A DNA stretch of 64,000 bases from Ascaphus truei (lineage: Eukaryota; Chordata; Amphibia; Anura; Ascaphidae): assembly GCA_036426205.1 (NCBI GenBank), contig CM071568.1, positions 219,587,216 to 219,651,215 of the forward strand, in the 5' to 3' direction. Position 1 is the first letter of the stretch. Each line of letters starts with the position of its first letter. The notes below the pieces were generated by a model that did not search any database, was not told the origin of the DNA, and was given only the letters and a program-made list of their open reading frames with translations. This document shows, one piece after another, positions 1-11,023 of this stretch. A program made the position numbers and the translations under genes.

Positions 1-1654
1 GATCCAGAGACGTCCTTCCGGCAGGCCATGATGCGTCCAGAGCCCCGGAGGAGCCCCATGTCAGAGGAAGACACTGGCACTGTGAAGGATCCGTCCGCGG
101 AGGAAGCTATGGAGCCGGAAGATGTCCCCTACCTTCGGATGGGTGAGGCTCCTACCTCTTACTTTTGTCAGGATCCATTTGTGGCCCGCCTCGATGAGGA
201 ACCAGACAGGGCCTTGTTCGGTGTGCCGCGGTGTGATGCACTTCCGGCGCTGGCGGCGTGACGTCAACCGCGCCACTGGACCGGTACCTGCCTGGAGCTC
301 CCCCGAGACTGGCCCATCCTGATGACGTTGGCAAGATGGTGTCCACTGCAACTGTGGATCCAGAGCCGGGCCTTCAGGGGTGAGTGCGGGAGATGCTCTC
401 ATTGACCCTCCCCTACTTAGGCCCTGATCCAGAGGGAGGGGTTGTTGGACCCCCGATGCCGCCCTTATACCACCTCCTTGGTGTCGTGGCATGCTGCTCG
501 TGTCCCTTCCCAGGCCCCTGTTCAGGACAATTCTGCCACCATTCCCAATGCCTCTGCTGGCGCCTTGGCCACTGGTTTCACCTCCCCTGGCCCCATTTTC
601 CTATTATCCATGTATCGCAGTGATAATGTGTCCCCTGCTATGGCTATTGATCTGAGGGATTGGGGTTTGGGGGAGGGGTGGTTGGACGGAGGATGAAGAT
701 TCAGAGGGGGAAATACCGTATGCAAGCAGGATACCTGTAGTTAGGTCCCCTGTATCGTTCAAGTCATTCCAAGGATCCTCACTATCTCAGCAATCAGCTA
801 CATCTGGAGTGTCCTCCAAAGTGGACACTAGGTCAGTAGCCCAACTCTAGAACATCAGTACGGGAACCCCTTAAGTGGTGGGACCCTGTGTTTCAGGGCT
901 ATGCCACCAATATGAATAGGACCCGGTTCCTTTTGGTGGATGGCCCTATAGTGGATCACTAGTGGGAGGAGGGTAAATTTCCCCAGAAGACACAGCTGAA
1001 ACTATTCGAAAACGGGTACATGACATCAATCTGGGGGTCATAACACCTAAGGGACCTGCCATACTGTTCCAAAAGGTGGAGGGTAAAGAACCTCAATCTT
1101 GGGTTTTACCAGGCCAAGGCACTGGCCGTAAATTATTAAAGTTTAGCTGAGCTGAACGGGCTATAATACATAGGTACCGTCAGTCTCATGGCTATAATTT
1201 CCCCTATGTGCCTGAGCCTATTATGGAAGAAATTAAGAACAACAGGCATGATTGGCTTCAACAGGCTGTCTTAGAGAATCTCCAGGCCAAAAGTACTGAA
1301 AAGAGGTTTATAACGGAGTCCACCATCTGCTCCATTATGGACGAGTGGTTGGTAGGAAGATGCATTTACAAGAACAGAGTGGAAATACGACAGAGGCCGG
1401 GTTCACCTAAGGTGTATTTTGTGTGAACCAAAATGTTTGATGGACGGGTAGTAAAGAAACCCGATCCTAAGTTCTGTAAATTGATATCCTGTACTCTTTA
1501 CAAGAATGTTTCTGTTATCATCATCACTGTATTCATTGGATAACATGGGTCCTAATGTCTGTGTACTGTGACAATGGTTATGTCTAAGCCACTGATATGT
1601 GTAACTGCTATTGTATTGTACAGTGAGGACATGGGAATTTCACCCAGGGGAGAG
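1..1654 (+). pseudogene. degenerate internal region of an LTR retrotransposon
   Basis: No protein family is recognised. Several short open stretches survive on the plus strand, the longest uninterrupted one being 1208-1426 (72 codons), followed and preceded by stops. The stretch ends in a purine-rich tract (ggggagag, 1647-1654) directly before a TG-starting LTR, which is where a polypurine primer sits in LTR elements. I therefore read the region as decayed internal sequence of the element whose 3' LTR follows. It could alternatively be unrelated sequence that the LTR happened to land next to. No RT or integrase motif is visible. Confidence 0.3.
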
Positions 1655-2150
1655 TGTAGCCATAGTAGGTTTTGGCTATTCTACTGCCCCCTGTTATGTA
1701 AGCCCTGATAGATGCAGGCTATAACAGACCGTCACCTTGGGTTTTCCTCTCCTCCAGCAGCCTCTCTGAGTGACGGGGTGTGGAGGTGGAACTGGGTCTG
1801 TCTACAGCCAGTCATGGTGCAGACCTAGTGCCCTCCCCCTTCTGTGCCTTAGGGAGGAAACATGTAAAGTTAGTTAGTCCCGGTTCACCCTTCAGGGGGT
1901 AGAGACCTATGCCTCCAGCCCCGTTATGGCCTGGGGAAGAGTTGGGGCACCTGGCCAGGCCTCCAGCCTACCAGTGTGGCCTAGGGCCATCCTAGAACCT
2001 TGATCCTACTAGTAACATTACGCATCCGCTGTAATAAGAACTGCAGTGGCTGTCTCAATAAACAATCGTCTCAATAAACAATCCCATTTTATATACCGCT
2101 GCCTGAGTCTACAGTTTATTGGGTAGTGGTATGTTAAGAGGATTGTTACA
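1655..2150 (+). mobile_element. 3' LTR of an LTR retrotransposon
   Basis: The segment starts TGTAGCCATAG and ends GATTGTTACA, giving the TG...CA boundary and a TGTA/TACA inverted terminus typical of LTRs. A purine tract lies immediately upstream, and two AATAAA signals lie near 2056-2077, placed as expected for an R-region poly(A) signal. Length is about 496 bp. No matching 5' LTR is inside the window, so the element is cut by the left edge or has lost that end. The first nine bases resemble the minus-strand start of the solo LTR at 7684-8439. Confidence 0.55.
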
Positions 2151-2999
2151 GGAGGGACTGTCACATGAGGGACTGTCTCCAGAACTCTGGAGCCTACTGT
2201 GACTGGAGGCGCAGCACCATGAGAAGAACTACTTTGAGGGTGCAAAGGTCAAATATTTGTTTGTCTCTCAAATTTAGGAGTAACCTGTCTGGTGAAAATG
2301 AATCTCTTTGCCTGAGGCAAACTCCACCGAATGTGATGAGATGGGGCATAATATTCTAGGAGCTATGGGGATAAAGTTATGAGAATGTATCTACACAGGC
2401 ATTTTCTAGTTCAATAGAAAACAAAAACGTTCTCTCCCCAAGTCTTGAAAATATAAATAGAGTGTAATAAGGAGGAGGGGAGGAGTGGGGCTTAAGAACA
2501 CGCCAAGAAGGTGAGCTAATTCTGTTTTCAATGTAGGGCCTTTCAGGATAACGTAATCAGATTTTCCATTTTCAATTTTTACCCTATTATTTAATTAAAT
2601 GGTCTGAATATATTGTACTGTATGTTTCTTGTAATATGCTGTAATTAAGGACTGTACTATTTTTGTATATTGAATCTTCGATTTAATAAGTACAGTCTTT
2701 GGGCCTTAAGTAGCTGCAGTTTCTGACACATTTTGCTACAATAGATTATTTTGTGTTGTTTACATATGTTTCCTAGTAAGCGGGGACCAAGGACCCCTTG
2801 CGATAAGGCTTTTCTTTCTCCCTGGTGGTGGCAGCGAGAAAGGGGAGAAAAGTGGGTCAGCTAGAAAGCTGTGTGTATTAACTCTTGTCACATATACAAC
2901 TCACGTGCTTACAAGTGTGCCATTCATGACAATCAGAAACAGGAAATTGCAGGCCTATTAGCCGGACAACAAAAGTGAACATTAAATAAATTGTCACAT
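2151..2999. other. gene-free AT-rich stretch
   Basis: No ORF above background, no RNA gene and no recognised repeat boundary. The stretch is AT-rich with scattered TTTAATAA runs. Confidence 0.5.
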
Positions 3000-3600
3000 T
3001 TTGGACAATTTCGATCCAATTTTACACCTCAAAAGTTTATTCAAAATATTTGATGTTGCAGATACATGTAAGGTTATACATTTGGGAAGCAGAAAAAAAC
3101 TAAATGAGGCAGAATTGGGAAAATTCTTGATGGCAAATGATTTAGGAGTATTTGTAGCAGCAAATTTTTGCAATAATGCTTAATGTCAGGCAGTAGATGC
3201 AAAGGATATTAGGATATTATAATGCATAAAACGCAGTATAGGTGGAAGAAAACAAAGGATAATAAATCCTTTGTAAGACCACACTTTGAAAATATACACC
3301 TCAACATTAAGAAACATACAGTATTATGGATCTGGAAAAAGTGTAGAGATGAGCCACCAAATTAATAAAGGATTGTTTACATTAAATAAGGTGTCATAGA
3401 GAGATTATAATTACTACAGTATTTGTATATATTTTTAATCAAATACAAGGTAAATATAAAGAACTTTCAATTGACATTTTTATCCCAAGGACCGTACAAA
3501 TGACACATGGTCATGTTTTGAGTTTAGAGAGAAGAAGATTTCCCCAGAAGCAAAGTAAAGGTTTATTATTTATTAAATAATTATATTATTAAAGGTGATT
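3000..3600 (+). pseudogene. CR1-type LINE fragment (end of ORF2)
   Basis: Residues of the 3001-3183 frame include CKVIHLGSRKKLNE, the peptide that follows the RT core in CR1-clade LINEs. Further on, 3350-3375 encodes the SHQINKG-type remnant equivalent to the 'ATKLIKG' motif at 9274-9300. The end, around 3525-3560, matches the tail of the larger CR1 copy at 9480-9510 (gaagatttccccagaagcaa versus gaagatttccacagcaacaa). Stops and indels break the frame, so it is a dead 5'-truncated copy. It covers the part of ORF2 that is missing from the 5.3-9.5 kb copy. Confidence 0.6.
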
Positions 3601-4159
3601 ATTTACAGTAAGAGCAGGGAACAAGTGGCATTTACTACAAATGGAAAAAGACTAACATTTTAATAACAAGCAGCAGCTACATTGTGGAGAAGAGCTTCTT
3701 TATATAGTTACATCGCATGACAACCCTCACTGCTTCAGTGCTGGGAGTTTTCTTTATATTCCCTTATTAATAATAGAATAGGAAATCTGTGCTTGTGCTG
3801 TCCCATATACATAACACAACTTGATATCACTCCTGTGGAGTGAGCTCCCCTAAGGGAGATGCTACGAGGAGATCACGAAGCACACAGTGTGAAACTCGTA
3901 GAGGTCACGTGGGGTTGTTGCTTGCTATTGGTGGAGGATCATACCGGCAAGGAGAGACTTCGGGCACAGCTGACAGAGAGAGTGCTGCAGACCCAGCATT
4001 TACTCCTCAGGTGGTCCCTGTGAGTGTCTGCGGGCCCTAGGGTGGTTCCCATTCCCCTCATACTGTCTTTTTATCACAATGTGCTCCCCGCAAACAAGGT
4101 GTGACCGCGGGGCTGAGGTGGGGATGGATATAAACACCACCCACAGCTGTGGACGCGTC
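3601..4159. other. gene-free stretch
   Basis: AT-rich to about 3800, then GC-richer mixed sequence. Short ORFs here have no recognisable motif. Nothing else seen. Confidence 0.4.
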
Positions 4160-4167
4160 TGGAGTGT

Positions 4168-4345
4168 AGATTGGTCAAGGTAGCCGGGTCCGGGATGGAG
4201 AGGTATGGATCGTTGCAGGTACTATTAGCCGAGGTCCGGGTTGGAGAGAGGAGAATCGTCATTGTACTGTGCCGAGGTCAGGGTTGGAGAGGTATGATAG
4301 TCGTAGATAGCCTGGGTCAGGAGTAAGGAAGAGCGGAGTCCAAAA
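4168..4345. repeat. degenerate tandem repeat, about 45-bp unit
   Basis: Four diverged units each carry a version of ccgaggtccgggttggagag: near 4183, 4229, 4273 and 4313 (the last is weakest). Spacing is roughly 45 bp. Likely part of a decayed LTR or 5' UTR, but no boundary is visible. Confidence 0.4.
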
Positions 4346-4714
4346 CAAGCCAGGTCAATGACAGATAGCTGTGAACAAGAGGACAAGACAAGACTGCAAG
4401 GCTAGGAAGCAATGAACACGACGCAACATTGAATTATGCTCAGCCAATGTGCCAGTGGCACCGCTGAGCATATATAGGAGAGAGCATCCAATTAGAAGAA
4501 GGTGTTGTGGTGGTGGGTCAGCAAAGGTGATCACCATTGGCCACTCTGCTGCGCAGGACAGGTGTGGAGAGGTGCCCAGGTGGATTACTGAGGACTCGTC
4601 TCCTGCACATGCTTGTTACGCGTTGCTCGTTCTCGTTGCGTCCCGCTGATGGTGCGGCATGGTCGGAGTCCAGAGGCGAGCCAGAGAGGGAAGCATAAAG
4701 CTTCCAGTGGGGTG

Positions 4715-4916
4715 CTTATATAAGGCCTGTCAAGTCTCATTTGACAGCAATAAGACGTTAAGTCAATAGGACCTGGTGAAGAAGAGAAAGAAGATTTAAA
4801 GAAAAAAAGAAGATCTGCTTACCAGGGACAACTCTTCAAGCAATTGAGGATCATGGACTTCTGCACATCATGATGCTCTGCAAGATGAATCTTCATCCTG
4901 GCAAGGGTAAGAAACA
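4715..4916 (+). promoter_or_regulatory. TATA box plus exon-like module with splice donor
   Basis: A TATATAAGG box at 4718-4727 is followed by purine-rich sequence and then by CATCCTGGCAAGG|GTAAGA, with the donor GT at 4906. Equivalent pairs of TATATAAGG and a downstream GTAAGT donor occur at 22.8-23.3 kb and 50.2-50.5 kb. The sequence after the donor (acagtgacaatcaatgga, near 4962) recurs after the other copies too. I infer the first exon of a transposon-borne transcription unit. No protein can be assigned. Confidence 0.45.
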
Positions 4917-5234
4917 CTTTGATGTTTTTTTCTTTAATTGTGTTGAGAACATAGATAACAACAGTGACAATCAATGGATGTATTGCCTATTGTTTATTTG
5001 CATGTATTAAAATGTCAATTTAATTTTATTGTGTTTTATTTTTCCAACACAAATGGGCAAAAGCGCTATTAGCCATATTTGTGTATGTGGTGATGGGAGT
5101 AGAGGGGGTGGGGGATGGAGGGTGGGGGTAGTTGTTCCATAGAGGCTGGTTAAGCCTGCTGGATGGATAGCAGAGTGGTTAACCCCTCAATTACTATAGC
5201 AATTACTGGCCAGTGGCTATTTTTTTATTTTAAT

Positions 5235-5300
5235 GGTGGTGCCACGAAAGAGGATGAGGACGAACACGAGGATGGCCTTCATTCTGGCAGAGGTAAGTGC
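5235..5300 (+). other. exon-like acidic module ending in GTAAGT
   Basis: This encodes an acidic peptide (EDEDEHEDGLHSGR) and ends CATTCTGGCAGAG|GTAAGT with the donor GT at 5293. It is one of five diverged copies in the window (others near 4890, 23,280, 26,300 and, on the minus strand, 49,800). Confidence 0.45.
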
Positions 5301-5330
5301 AACTTTTATTTACCAGTCACACAGCTTGTG

Positions 5331-5713
5331 TGTCCTGATCTGTGTGACTGGATTACAGGTTGATTTCAAGTGCTGGTTGTATTAAGTGTGGAGTTAGAAC
5401 CAGAAGGGAAGTGCTGTGCTATGTAAACTATTAGGAGTCTATGAACTTGGGGCGTGTACAATGGATTCATTTATTTTAAAATTGTGTGGTAATTGAAAGT
5501 CTATAACTAACTTTTTTTTCTTCTGCCTGATTGAGCCTGTAGTGGGTGTGGTTAGTTGATTGTTAACCTAACACACCTGGTTGGTGTGTGTGTCCCTATT
5601 TAAAACAGAGGCATGTAACGAATTCTGAGCTTGCATGTCCTGATCTGTGTCAATGGATTACTGGTTGATTTCAAGTGCTGGTTGTATTGAGTGTGGAGTT
5701 AGAACCAGAAGGA
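5331..5713 (+). repeat. duplicated 78-bp unit in the LINE 5' region
   Basis: 5331-5408 (tgtcctgatctgtgtgactg...) recurs at 5636-5713 with few differences, 305 bp apart, just upstream of ORF1. Repeated 5' units are typical of LINE internal promoters, but that role here is inference. Confidence 0.6.
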
Positions 5714-5783
5714 ATTCGAACAAGGAAGGGGTTAAACAAGGTATATTGAAGTACAGTTAATTGTTAATACTTATAACTCCATA

Positions 5784-6290
5784 ATGGAAACAATGAACAG
5801 GATTGAGAATGCCACTCAATGCGTATCTCGCCACATGTATATGCACTTGGAGCAGCTGTTCCAGGGGGCATACCGCTGTGAGAAGTGTGAGCAAATGGTC
5901 TCTTTAGAGACTCAGATTGAAGATCTGAAGAAGAACCTTGTAATATGGAGGGACATTGACAATCTTGAAAGGAGTTTAGTGTTTCACTGAGCAGGCCCTG
6001 GCTGAGATTAGGGGTGCAGATGGTGGCACGGTGAGTGAGGAGCAGGTAGGTAGCTGGGTAACAGTTAAAAGGGGAAGCAGGAGAAAGAGAAAGAGGCAGG
6101 TCAGTTTTGAGCTGACCCATCCCAATAGATTTGCCAGATTAAGTGAACCTATTGGGATTGTCAAGGCAGGAATGGCTGGGGTGCTTGATTTCTCTAGCAG
6201 CAAGGAGAATAGTTCCTCCAGCACAGAGGGGACTCTTTTACCAATGGAGAAGGCATCAAATCTAGGTCTTGTTTGCATAATGGGTAATTT
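5784..6290 (+). pseudogene. CR1 ORF1-like protein, frameshifted
   Basis: The first frame (5784-5990) starts METMNRIENATQ and holds CEKCEQMVSLETQIEDLKK, a C-x2-C pair followed by a heptad-like coiled-coil segment. After a frame change near 5990-6030 the second frame reads GSWVTVKRGSRRKRKRQ and HPNRFARLSEP, the basic block and 'NRFA.L' motif of CR1 ORF1 proteins. ORF1 proteins bind RNA and DNA and accompany the LINE RNA (family knowledge). The frame break and the downstream deletion (about 6290-6335, removing the start of the endonuclease) make this a pseudogene. Confidence 0.6.
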
Positions 6291-6329
6291 GAATAATACA
6301 TACATACTGTAGACTGAGGCAATGAGATT

Positions 6330-6843
6330 AGCATTGCAATGAAAGGAAACAGGTTTTTGGGGGTGCTTAAAGACAACTACATGACCCAAATTATTGAGGA
6401 ACTAATCAGGAGAGGGGCAATACTGTATTTGGTAATATCAAACAATGTAGAAGTAATAACACATATTCAAGTCCGGGAACATTTGGGTAACAGTGATCAT
6501 AACATGGTCTCATTTGAAATAAATGATCAAAAAACATATTATTTGGGTTCAATAAAGACTTTAATCTTTAGAAAGGCAGATTTTAATAAACTCAGGAATA
6601 TATTGGGATGATATTTTTGCAGGGAAACATTTGGAAGATAAATGGTCAGTCTTTAAAACATTGCTAGAAAAGAATACTTATCAGTGTATACCATTGGGTA
6701 ATAAATATAAAAGAAACCAGTCTAATCCAATGTGGCTAAATAAACAGGTAGGAAAGGAAAAGAAGAGGCAGGTATTTACATTCTTAAAGTCAGAAGGGAT
6801 GGAGGCATCATATCAGAATTATAAGGAATGTAACGAAAGTTGA
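6330..6843 (+). pseudogene. CR1 ORF2, endonuclease C-terminus and linker
   Basis: The frame from 6339 includes RRGAILYLVISNNVEVI and LGNSDHNMVSFEI. The SDH is the conserved active-site motif at the end of APE-type endonucleases of non-LTR elements. The frame from 6631 continues with the linker (EDKWSVFKTLLEKNTYQCIP, WLNKQVGKEKKRQ) that joins endonuclease to RT in CR1. The N-terminal endonuclease residues are absent, and a frame change near 6611 separates the two pieces. Confidence 0.7.
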
Positions 6844-7109
6844 AAAAAGCCAATCAAACTAGCAAAAATGGATAATGAAAAAAGGATTGCAATAGAAAGT
6901 AAGACCAACCCTAAAATGTTCTTTAAGTACCTTAACAACAAAACAAAAAAAAAATAGAAAAGAAAATATAGGACTCTTTCACTGTTGAATGGGCATGCAA
7001 ATTATTTGAGATATGGAAAAAGCAGAGGTGTTTAAAAAAAAATTGCCTCTGTATTTACCAGGGAAGAATTAATTGCAATAGTAGTGCCGTAGAAGGAAGT
7101 ATATTAACA

Positions 7110-7683
7110 AACAATTGGTTAACTGAGAAAAAAGTTCATAGGCGGGTTGATAAAATTAAAGTAAATAAGGCACTTGGCCTTGATGGCATACATCCAAGAG
7201 TTCTTAAGGAGTTAAGATCAGTAATAGCCAAACCATTACATTTAATATTCAAAGGACTCCATTTCCAAAGGCCCAGTAACAAGTGGTAACAAGTTGGCGT
7301 AAAGCAGACGAGGTGCCTATATTTAAAAAGGGAGCTAGATCAGAACCGGGGAATTACAGACCTGTAAGCCTGCCATTGGGTAGATACTTGGAGGTTTAAT
7401 ATTGGATAATATTCAGAAATACGTAATAGAAAACAAACTTATTATTAATTGTCAGCATGATTTATGAAGGATAGGCCATGCCAAACTAACTTTATTAATT
7501 ACTTTGAGGTGGTAAGTAGGAGTTTAGACCAGGGTAATGCAGTTGATGTGGTCTACTTAGATTTTGCAGATACTTTTGATAAGGTTCCACACAAGAGGTT
7601 AGTGTACAAAATAAAGCAAATTAGACTCAGCAAAAATATTTGCACCTTGATTGAAAACTGGTTGAAGGATAGACATTTGTACA
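7110..7683 (+). pseudogene. CR1 ORF2, first half of the reverse transcriptase
   Basis: 7150-7260 encodes KALGLDGIHPRVLKEL, RT motif 1 of CR1-type elements. 7464-7688 encodes DVVYLDFADTFDKVPHKRL, which holds the first catalytic aspartate, then NWLKDRHLY. Frameshifts lie near 7270-7330 and 7390-7460. The piece ends exactly at the TACA target site of the solo LTR. Confidence 0.8.
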
Positions 7684-8439
7684 TGTAATGGGTTTTCTGG
7701 ACTGGCCTGACCCACCCAATCTCACATTGGCCCCTGTGGTCTAACCAGTCCCCATTACAGTGTGATGTCTGGTGGTGCACCTGTTGGCAACAGGACTCCT
7801 GAGTCTCCCGCATGATGGTGTGTGGGGATCTGCCAACCCAGACAGGCAGCTGAGGTAGTGTGCTTGAGTCCTACCTATATCCAGTGCAGCGCCTCCACCT
7901 CATCAGGATCCCAGCTTGAGCTTGTGGATGGTCCTGGTGAGGAACTCCTCTGTGGTGCAGCCCCCTGCGTAATCACTCCACACTTACACACGGGGGTATC
8001 TTTCAACAGGAACATCTTTATTGTTGGATGTGGCTAGCTGCCTTCCACAATGGGTGTATTTGTCCACATGATTGTCCAGCAGCTTCCCTCTGAAAGGTAT
8101 ATTCCTCCTTGATTAGGGATTCCCTCTCCCCGTAGGGATATCTATCCTGTGCCATGTCCCTGGTCACAGTCTCATTATCCTGCAGCGTATATCAACTCTG
8201 AACTCCTCTAACTACTAACTTTTGAAACAGTGCTGTGCCTTATGAATCCTCTGGGGGCTGACACAACTCAGACTTCACCAACCAGGGAGTCAGAGCCTGG
8301 GACCACTCCCATCCATACATAGGGCACCTCACCAGGGTGTGAGGGCAAACCTCCATGATTACTGCTGGCATGCCTATAACTTACCAGGCCTTACTGTCAG
8401 CAGGAGAGATGACTGCAGCCATTTTACAGCATGGCTACA
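7684..8439 (-). mobile_element. solo LTR with 4-bp target duplication (TACA)
   Basis: The insert runs TGTAATGGG...GGCTACA and is flanked on both sides by TACA (7680-7683 and 8440-8443). Read on the minus strand it starts TGTAGCCATG and has an AATAAA signal near 8010-8016, so the LTR is transcribed leftward. TG...CA ends with a 4-bp duplication fit a Gypsy- or retrovirus-type solo LTR left by recombination between two LTRs. It splits the RT domain of the CR1 LINE and is therefore younger than that LINE. Confidence 0.75.
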
Positions 8440-8455
8440 TACATTTTGTAATTTT

Positions 8456-8702
8456 TTAAAAAATTAAATTTTTTCAGGTTGGGCTAAAGTTGTGAGTGGC
8501 GTACCTCAAGGATCGGTACTGGGACCACTGCTTTTTAACTTGTTTAATAGGACCTTGAGGTTAGCATAAAGAGAAAAGTCTCCATCTTTGCTGATGACTC
8601 GGTATTGTGTAAAGTAGTAGAATCAGAGCAGGATGTAATTTCTCTCCAGAAGGACTTGGACACACTGGAAACTTGGGCATGTAAATGGCAGATGAGGTTT
8701 AA
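8456..8702 (+). pseudogene. CR1 ORF2, RT catalytic segment
   Basis: Encodes SGVPQGSVLGPLLF (RT motif with PQG) and then FADDSVL at 8586-8606, the RT active-site box with both aspartates present, followed by LQKDLDTLETWACKWQMRF. A stop and a deletion lie between the two boxes. The frame ends at TTTAA, where the MITE inserted. Confidence 0.8.
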
Positions 8703-9133
8703 AGTTGCAGTTCAAGCTGCTGTTTTAAAAAATATACACTGTATATATTTTTTTCCTATTCAATATGTGCATCAATACAATCTGCACACTGACAAGTGAT
8801 TAGCTATGCTGCAGATTGATCCGTTCTCCTGTAATCCATCGCTTTGTTCTGGGTTATTTAATTCAGCATTATGGGAAATGTAGTTCTGGAATATGATTGA
8901 CTGAGCAGTTACTAGATACAATTGGTTCACTGCTAGAGAGAGGGCGGGGCTCAAGAGCTTATCAGAAGGGGAAGGGGGCTGTTACTTTGGAAATGCTTCC
9001 TACATAAGAAACATTAAAAAATGTCTTTAAAACATTTTTTTTCATTTTTTAAATGCTACAAGTATTTTCTCATAGTACAGAACTGATTTATTAAAAAAAA
9101 AAAAACATGTAGGATATTGCTTGAACTGCTGCT
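8703..9133. mobile_element. MITE with TTAA flanks (T2/Kolobok-like)
   Basis: Both ends lie inside TTTAAA: TTAA at 8699-8702 and at 9134-9137. The inverted ends read AGTTGCAGTTCAAGC on the left and, on the other strand, AGCAGCAGTTCAAGC on the right. TTAA duplication with TTAAAG-starting ends recalls the T2/Kolobok MITEs of frogs; piggyBac is the alternative. No coding content. It carries a GGGAAATGTAGTTC box at 8875-8888. CR1 sequence expected just after the insertion point is missing, so a deletion accompanied or followed insertion. Confidence 0.6.
8862..8890 (-). promoter_or_regulatory. ZNF143/THAP11-type motif inside the MITE
   Basis: On the minus strand this reads ACTACATTTCCCATAATGC, close to the known ACTACAATTCCCAGAATGC-type site bound by ZNF143 and THAP11. 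A related site lies in the solo LTR near 16,168. Confidence 0.45.
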
Positions 9134-9548
9134 TTAAACAGGCAATGAATGCAAGGGAAGTAAACATAATTATGCCCGTTTATAACGCATTAGTAAGACC
9201 ACGCCTTCAATATGGAGTAGAATTTTGGGCAGCACTCGTTAGAAAATTCATTATGGTACTAGAGAAAGTGCAGAGAAGAGCCACCAAATTAATAAAGGGG
9301 ATGGATTGTCTGATTTATGAGGAAAGGCTAGCTGAATTAGATATGTTTACATTAGAAAAGAGGCCTCTAAGAGGGGATATGATAACTATATACATATATT
9401 TGGGGTCAAAACAAAGAGCTTTCAAAAGATCTTATCATCCTAAGGGCAGTAGAAACAAAACAGAGTCATCCCTTAAGGTTAGAGGAAAGAAGATTTCCAC
9501 AGCAACAAAGGAAAGGGTTCTTTACAGTAAGGCCAGTTAAAGTGTGGA
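9134..9548 (+). pseudogene. CR1 ORF2 C-terminal end
   Basis: The frame 9121-9540 reads YNALVRPRLQYGVEFWAAL, LEKVQRRATKLIKG and YEERLAELDMFTLEKR, the conserved end of CR1 ORF2. About 60-70 residues that should link it to FADDSVL...WQMRF are missing. The ORF closes at 9540, and another repeat starts near 9556. Confidence 0.8.
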
Positions 9549-9555
9549 ATTCATT

Positions 9556-9991
9556 ACCCAATTATTTTATTTATTTATAAAATGTTTTACAAGGGAGTAA
9601 TACATTGAGAGTTACATCTCGTTTTCAAGTATGTCCTGGGCATAGAGTTAAGATGACAAATAATACATGGTTACAAATACAGTTACATAAGTAAACAGGG
9701 TATACATTATATACAAGACATAGCATGCACCGTTAGAGATAATATATATTATAGGCGTATGTAACAGTTACAGACCAGATTAAAATGTGAGATAGCTTTA
9801 GTTTTGAAAGAACTTAGACTGGTGATGGCTGTGAAAGTTTCCGGTAGATTGTTCCAGTTTAGGGCTGCACGGTAAGAGAAGGAGGAGTGGCCGGATACTT
9901 TGTTGAACCTTGAGAACATGAACAGTCTTTTAGAGTTAGATCTCGGATGATAAGTGGAGACTGGGATGGCAGATACAATAGATATGTTCAA
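9556..9991 (-). pseudogene. 3' end of an L2-like LINE, minus strand
   Basis: The minus frame 9991-9749 reads RLFMFSRFNKVSGHSSFSYRAALNWNNLPE then SLSSFKTKAISHFN, the C-terminal pattern (LWN.LP...S...FK..L) of L2/Rex-type RT proteins. The 3' UTR reaches about 9556 and contains taaaatgttttacaagg, a tail seen again at 48,729 and 55,812. Confidence 0.6.
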
Positions 9992-10039
9992 ATTTCTTTT
10001 TTCAGCCTCATCTACTATGTAACTACAGGGTTGCTGGCT

Positions 10040-11023
10040 AATGGTTTATTTTTAATGGGCAAGATTCGCTATTATCCAGATCTGTATAATACTTTTGCCC
10101 ATTACTGTGTGTGTTGGGGGTAGAGGGGGTGGGTAGTTGGTTTTGCATTGGTTGCCAATGTGGCTATCTATGCCCTCGTTAAGGTCATAAGTAATCACAG
10201 TGACAATCAATGGATAAAATGGCTAGTATATATTTTTTATAGTATATTATGTTGTATTTTATTGCACTGTAATGTAAATTTGAATTGGCAAAAGTGCAAT
10301 TTGCCATGTTTGTCTAAAAGCACTTTTCCCATTCCTGTGTGGTGGTGTTGGTGGTAGAAGGGGTGGATGAGGGGGTAGTTGCCCCAGGGTGGGTGTTTAG
10401 GCATCGCTGGAGGGGTTAACCCCTTAACTACCTTAGGGGTAGTAACCGCTAAGGTAATGAAGAGGTTAACGCCTCCGGCAAACCTCCTGGGAGGCCTAAC
10501 CACCCATCCTGGAGCAACAACAAGCTTCATCCACCCCCTCTACCATAAAAAAAAACTGTTTATGCTATTTAATCCCTTAATTATCTTAGCGGTTAGCCAC
10601 TTCGGTATGAAGCTTCGCCCATGATTTTATTTTTTATTACCTAGGATTGAAGCCGGGGGTCTCTGGAGTGGAAATGAATGCAGGTCAGCTCTGGAAACCC
10701 CCGGATTTAATCCTATTAGCAAAAATAAACTATGCCTGATCCAAATTGCGATTCCGATCTCGCCACCCTTTAGGTAGTGCGAAATAATGTGAGTGTTTAA
10801 CCCACAATTTGCATCTCTGAGCTTTGTGAATAGCTGTTACTGGCAAGAAATGCGAGTTTGGGCATGGCTTGTAATAGCAACAGTGCTAACTCTCAGTAAA
10901 AGCTGTTTTAAAGAGATTTTGACATATTATTGAAGATTTGTGAATAGCTACACATGCACTATTGCTTGGATAGTGCACTTAACAAGCATTAAGGCAGTTA
11001 TCAAAGTTTAGTGAGTAGGCCCC
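10040..11023. mobile_element. non-autonomous Harbinger-type fragment
   Basis: Holds the modules shared by this family in the window: gggcaagattcgctattatcc, gttgccaatgtggc (10,151), acagtgacaatcaatgg (10,198), the foldback module at 10,413-10,475, a gggggtctctgg...ccagagctgacc hairpin at 10,640-10,725, and a right end TTTAGTGAGTAGGCCCC finishing at 11,023. The left end is not recognisable. No coding gene. Confidence 0.5.
10413..10475. repeat. TTAACCCC foldback module
   Basis: ggttaaccccttaactacct is followed by accgctaaggtaatgaagag and gttaac, an imperfect inverted repeat. The same foldback occurs at least seven more times in the window. Confidence 0.6.

Larger units (their letters stand above)
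5331..9548 (+). mobile_element. CR1-type LINE, internally deleted and interrupted
   Basis: From left to right: a duplicated 5' segment, an ORF1-like region (5784-6290), the C-terminal endonuclease and linker (6330-6843), the first half of the RT (7110-7683), a solo LTR, the RT catalytic segment (8456-8702), a MITE, and the ORF2 C-terminus (9134-9540). The peptides VVYLDFADTFDKVPHKRL, SGVPQGSVLGPLLF, FADDSVL and LEKVQRRATKLIKG are CR1-clade signatures. Frameshifts, stops and deletions make it inactive. The LTR and the MITE both inserted later, giving a clear relative age order. Confidence 0.8.
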
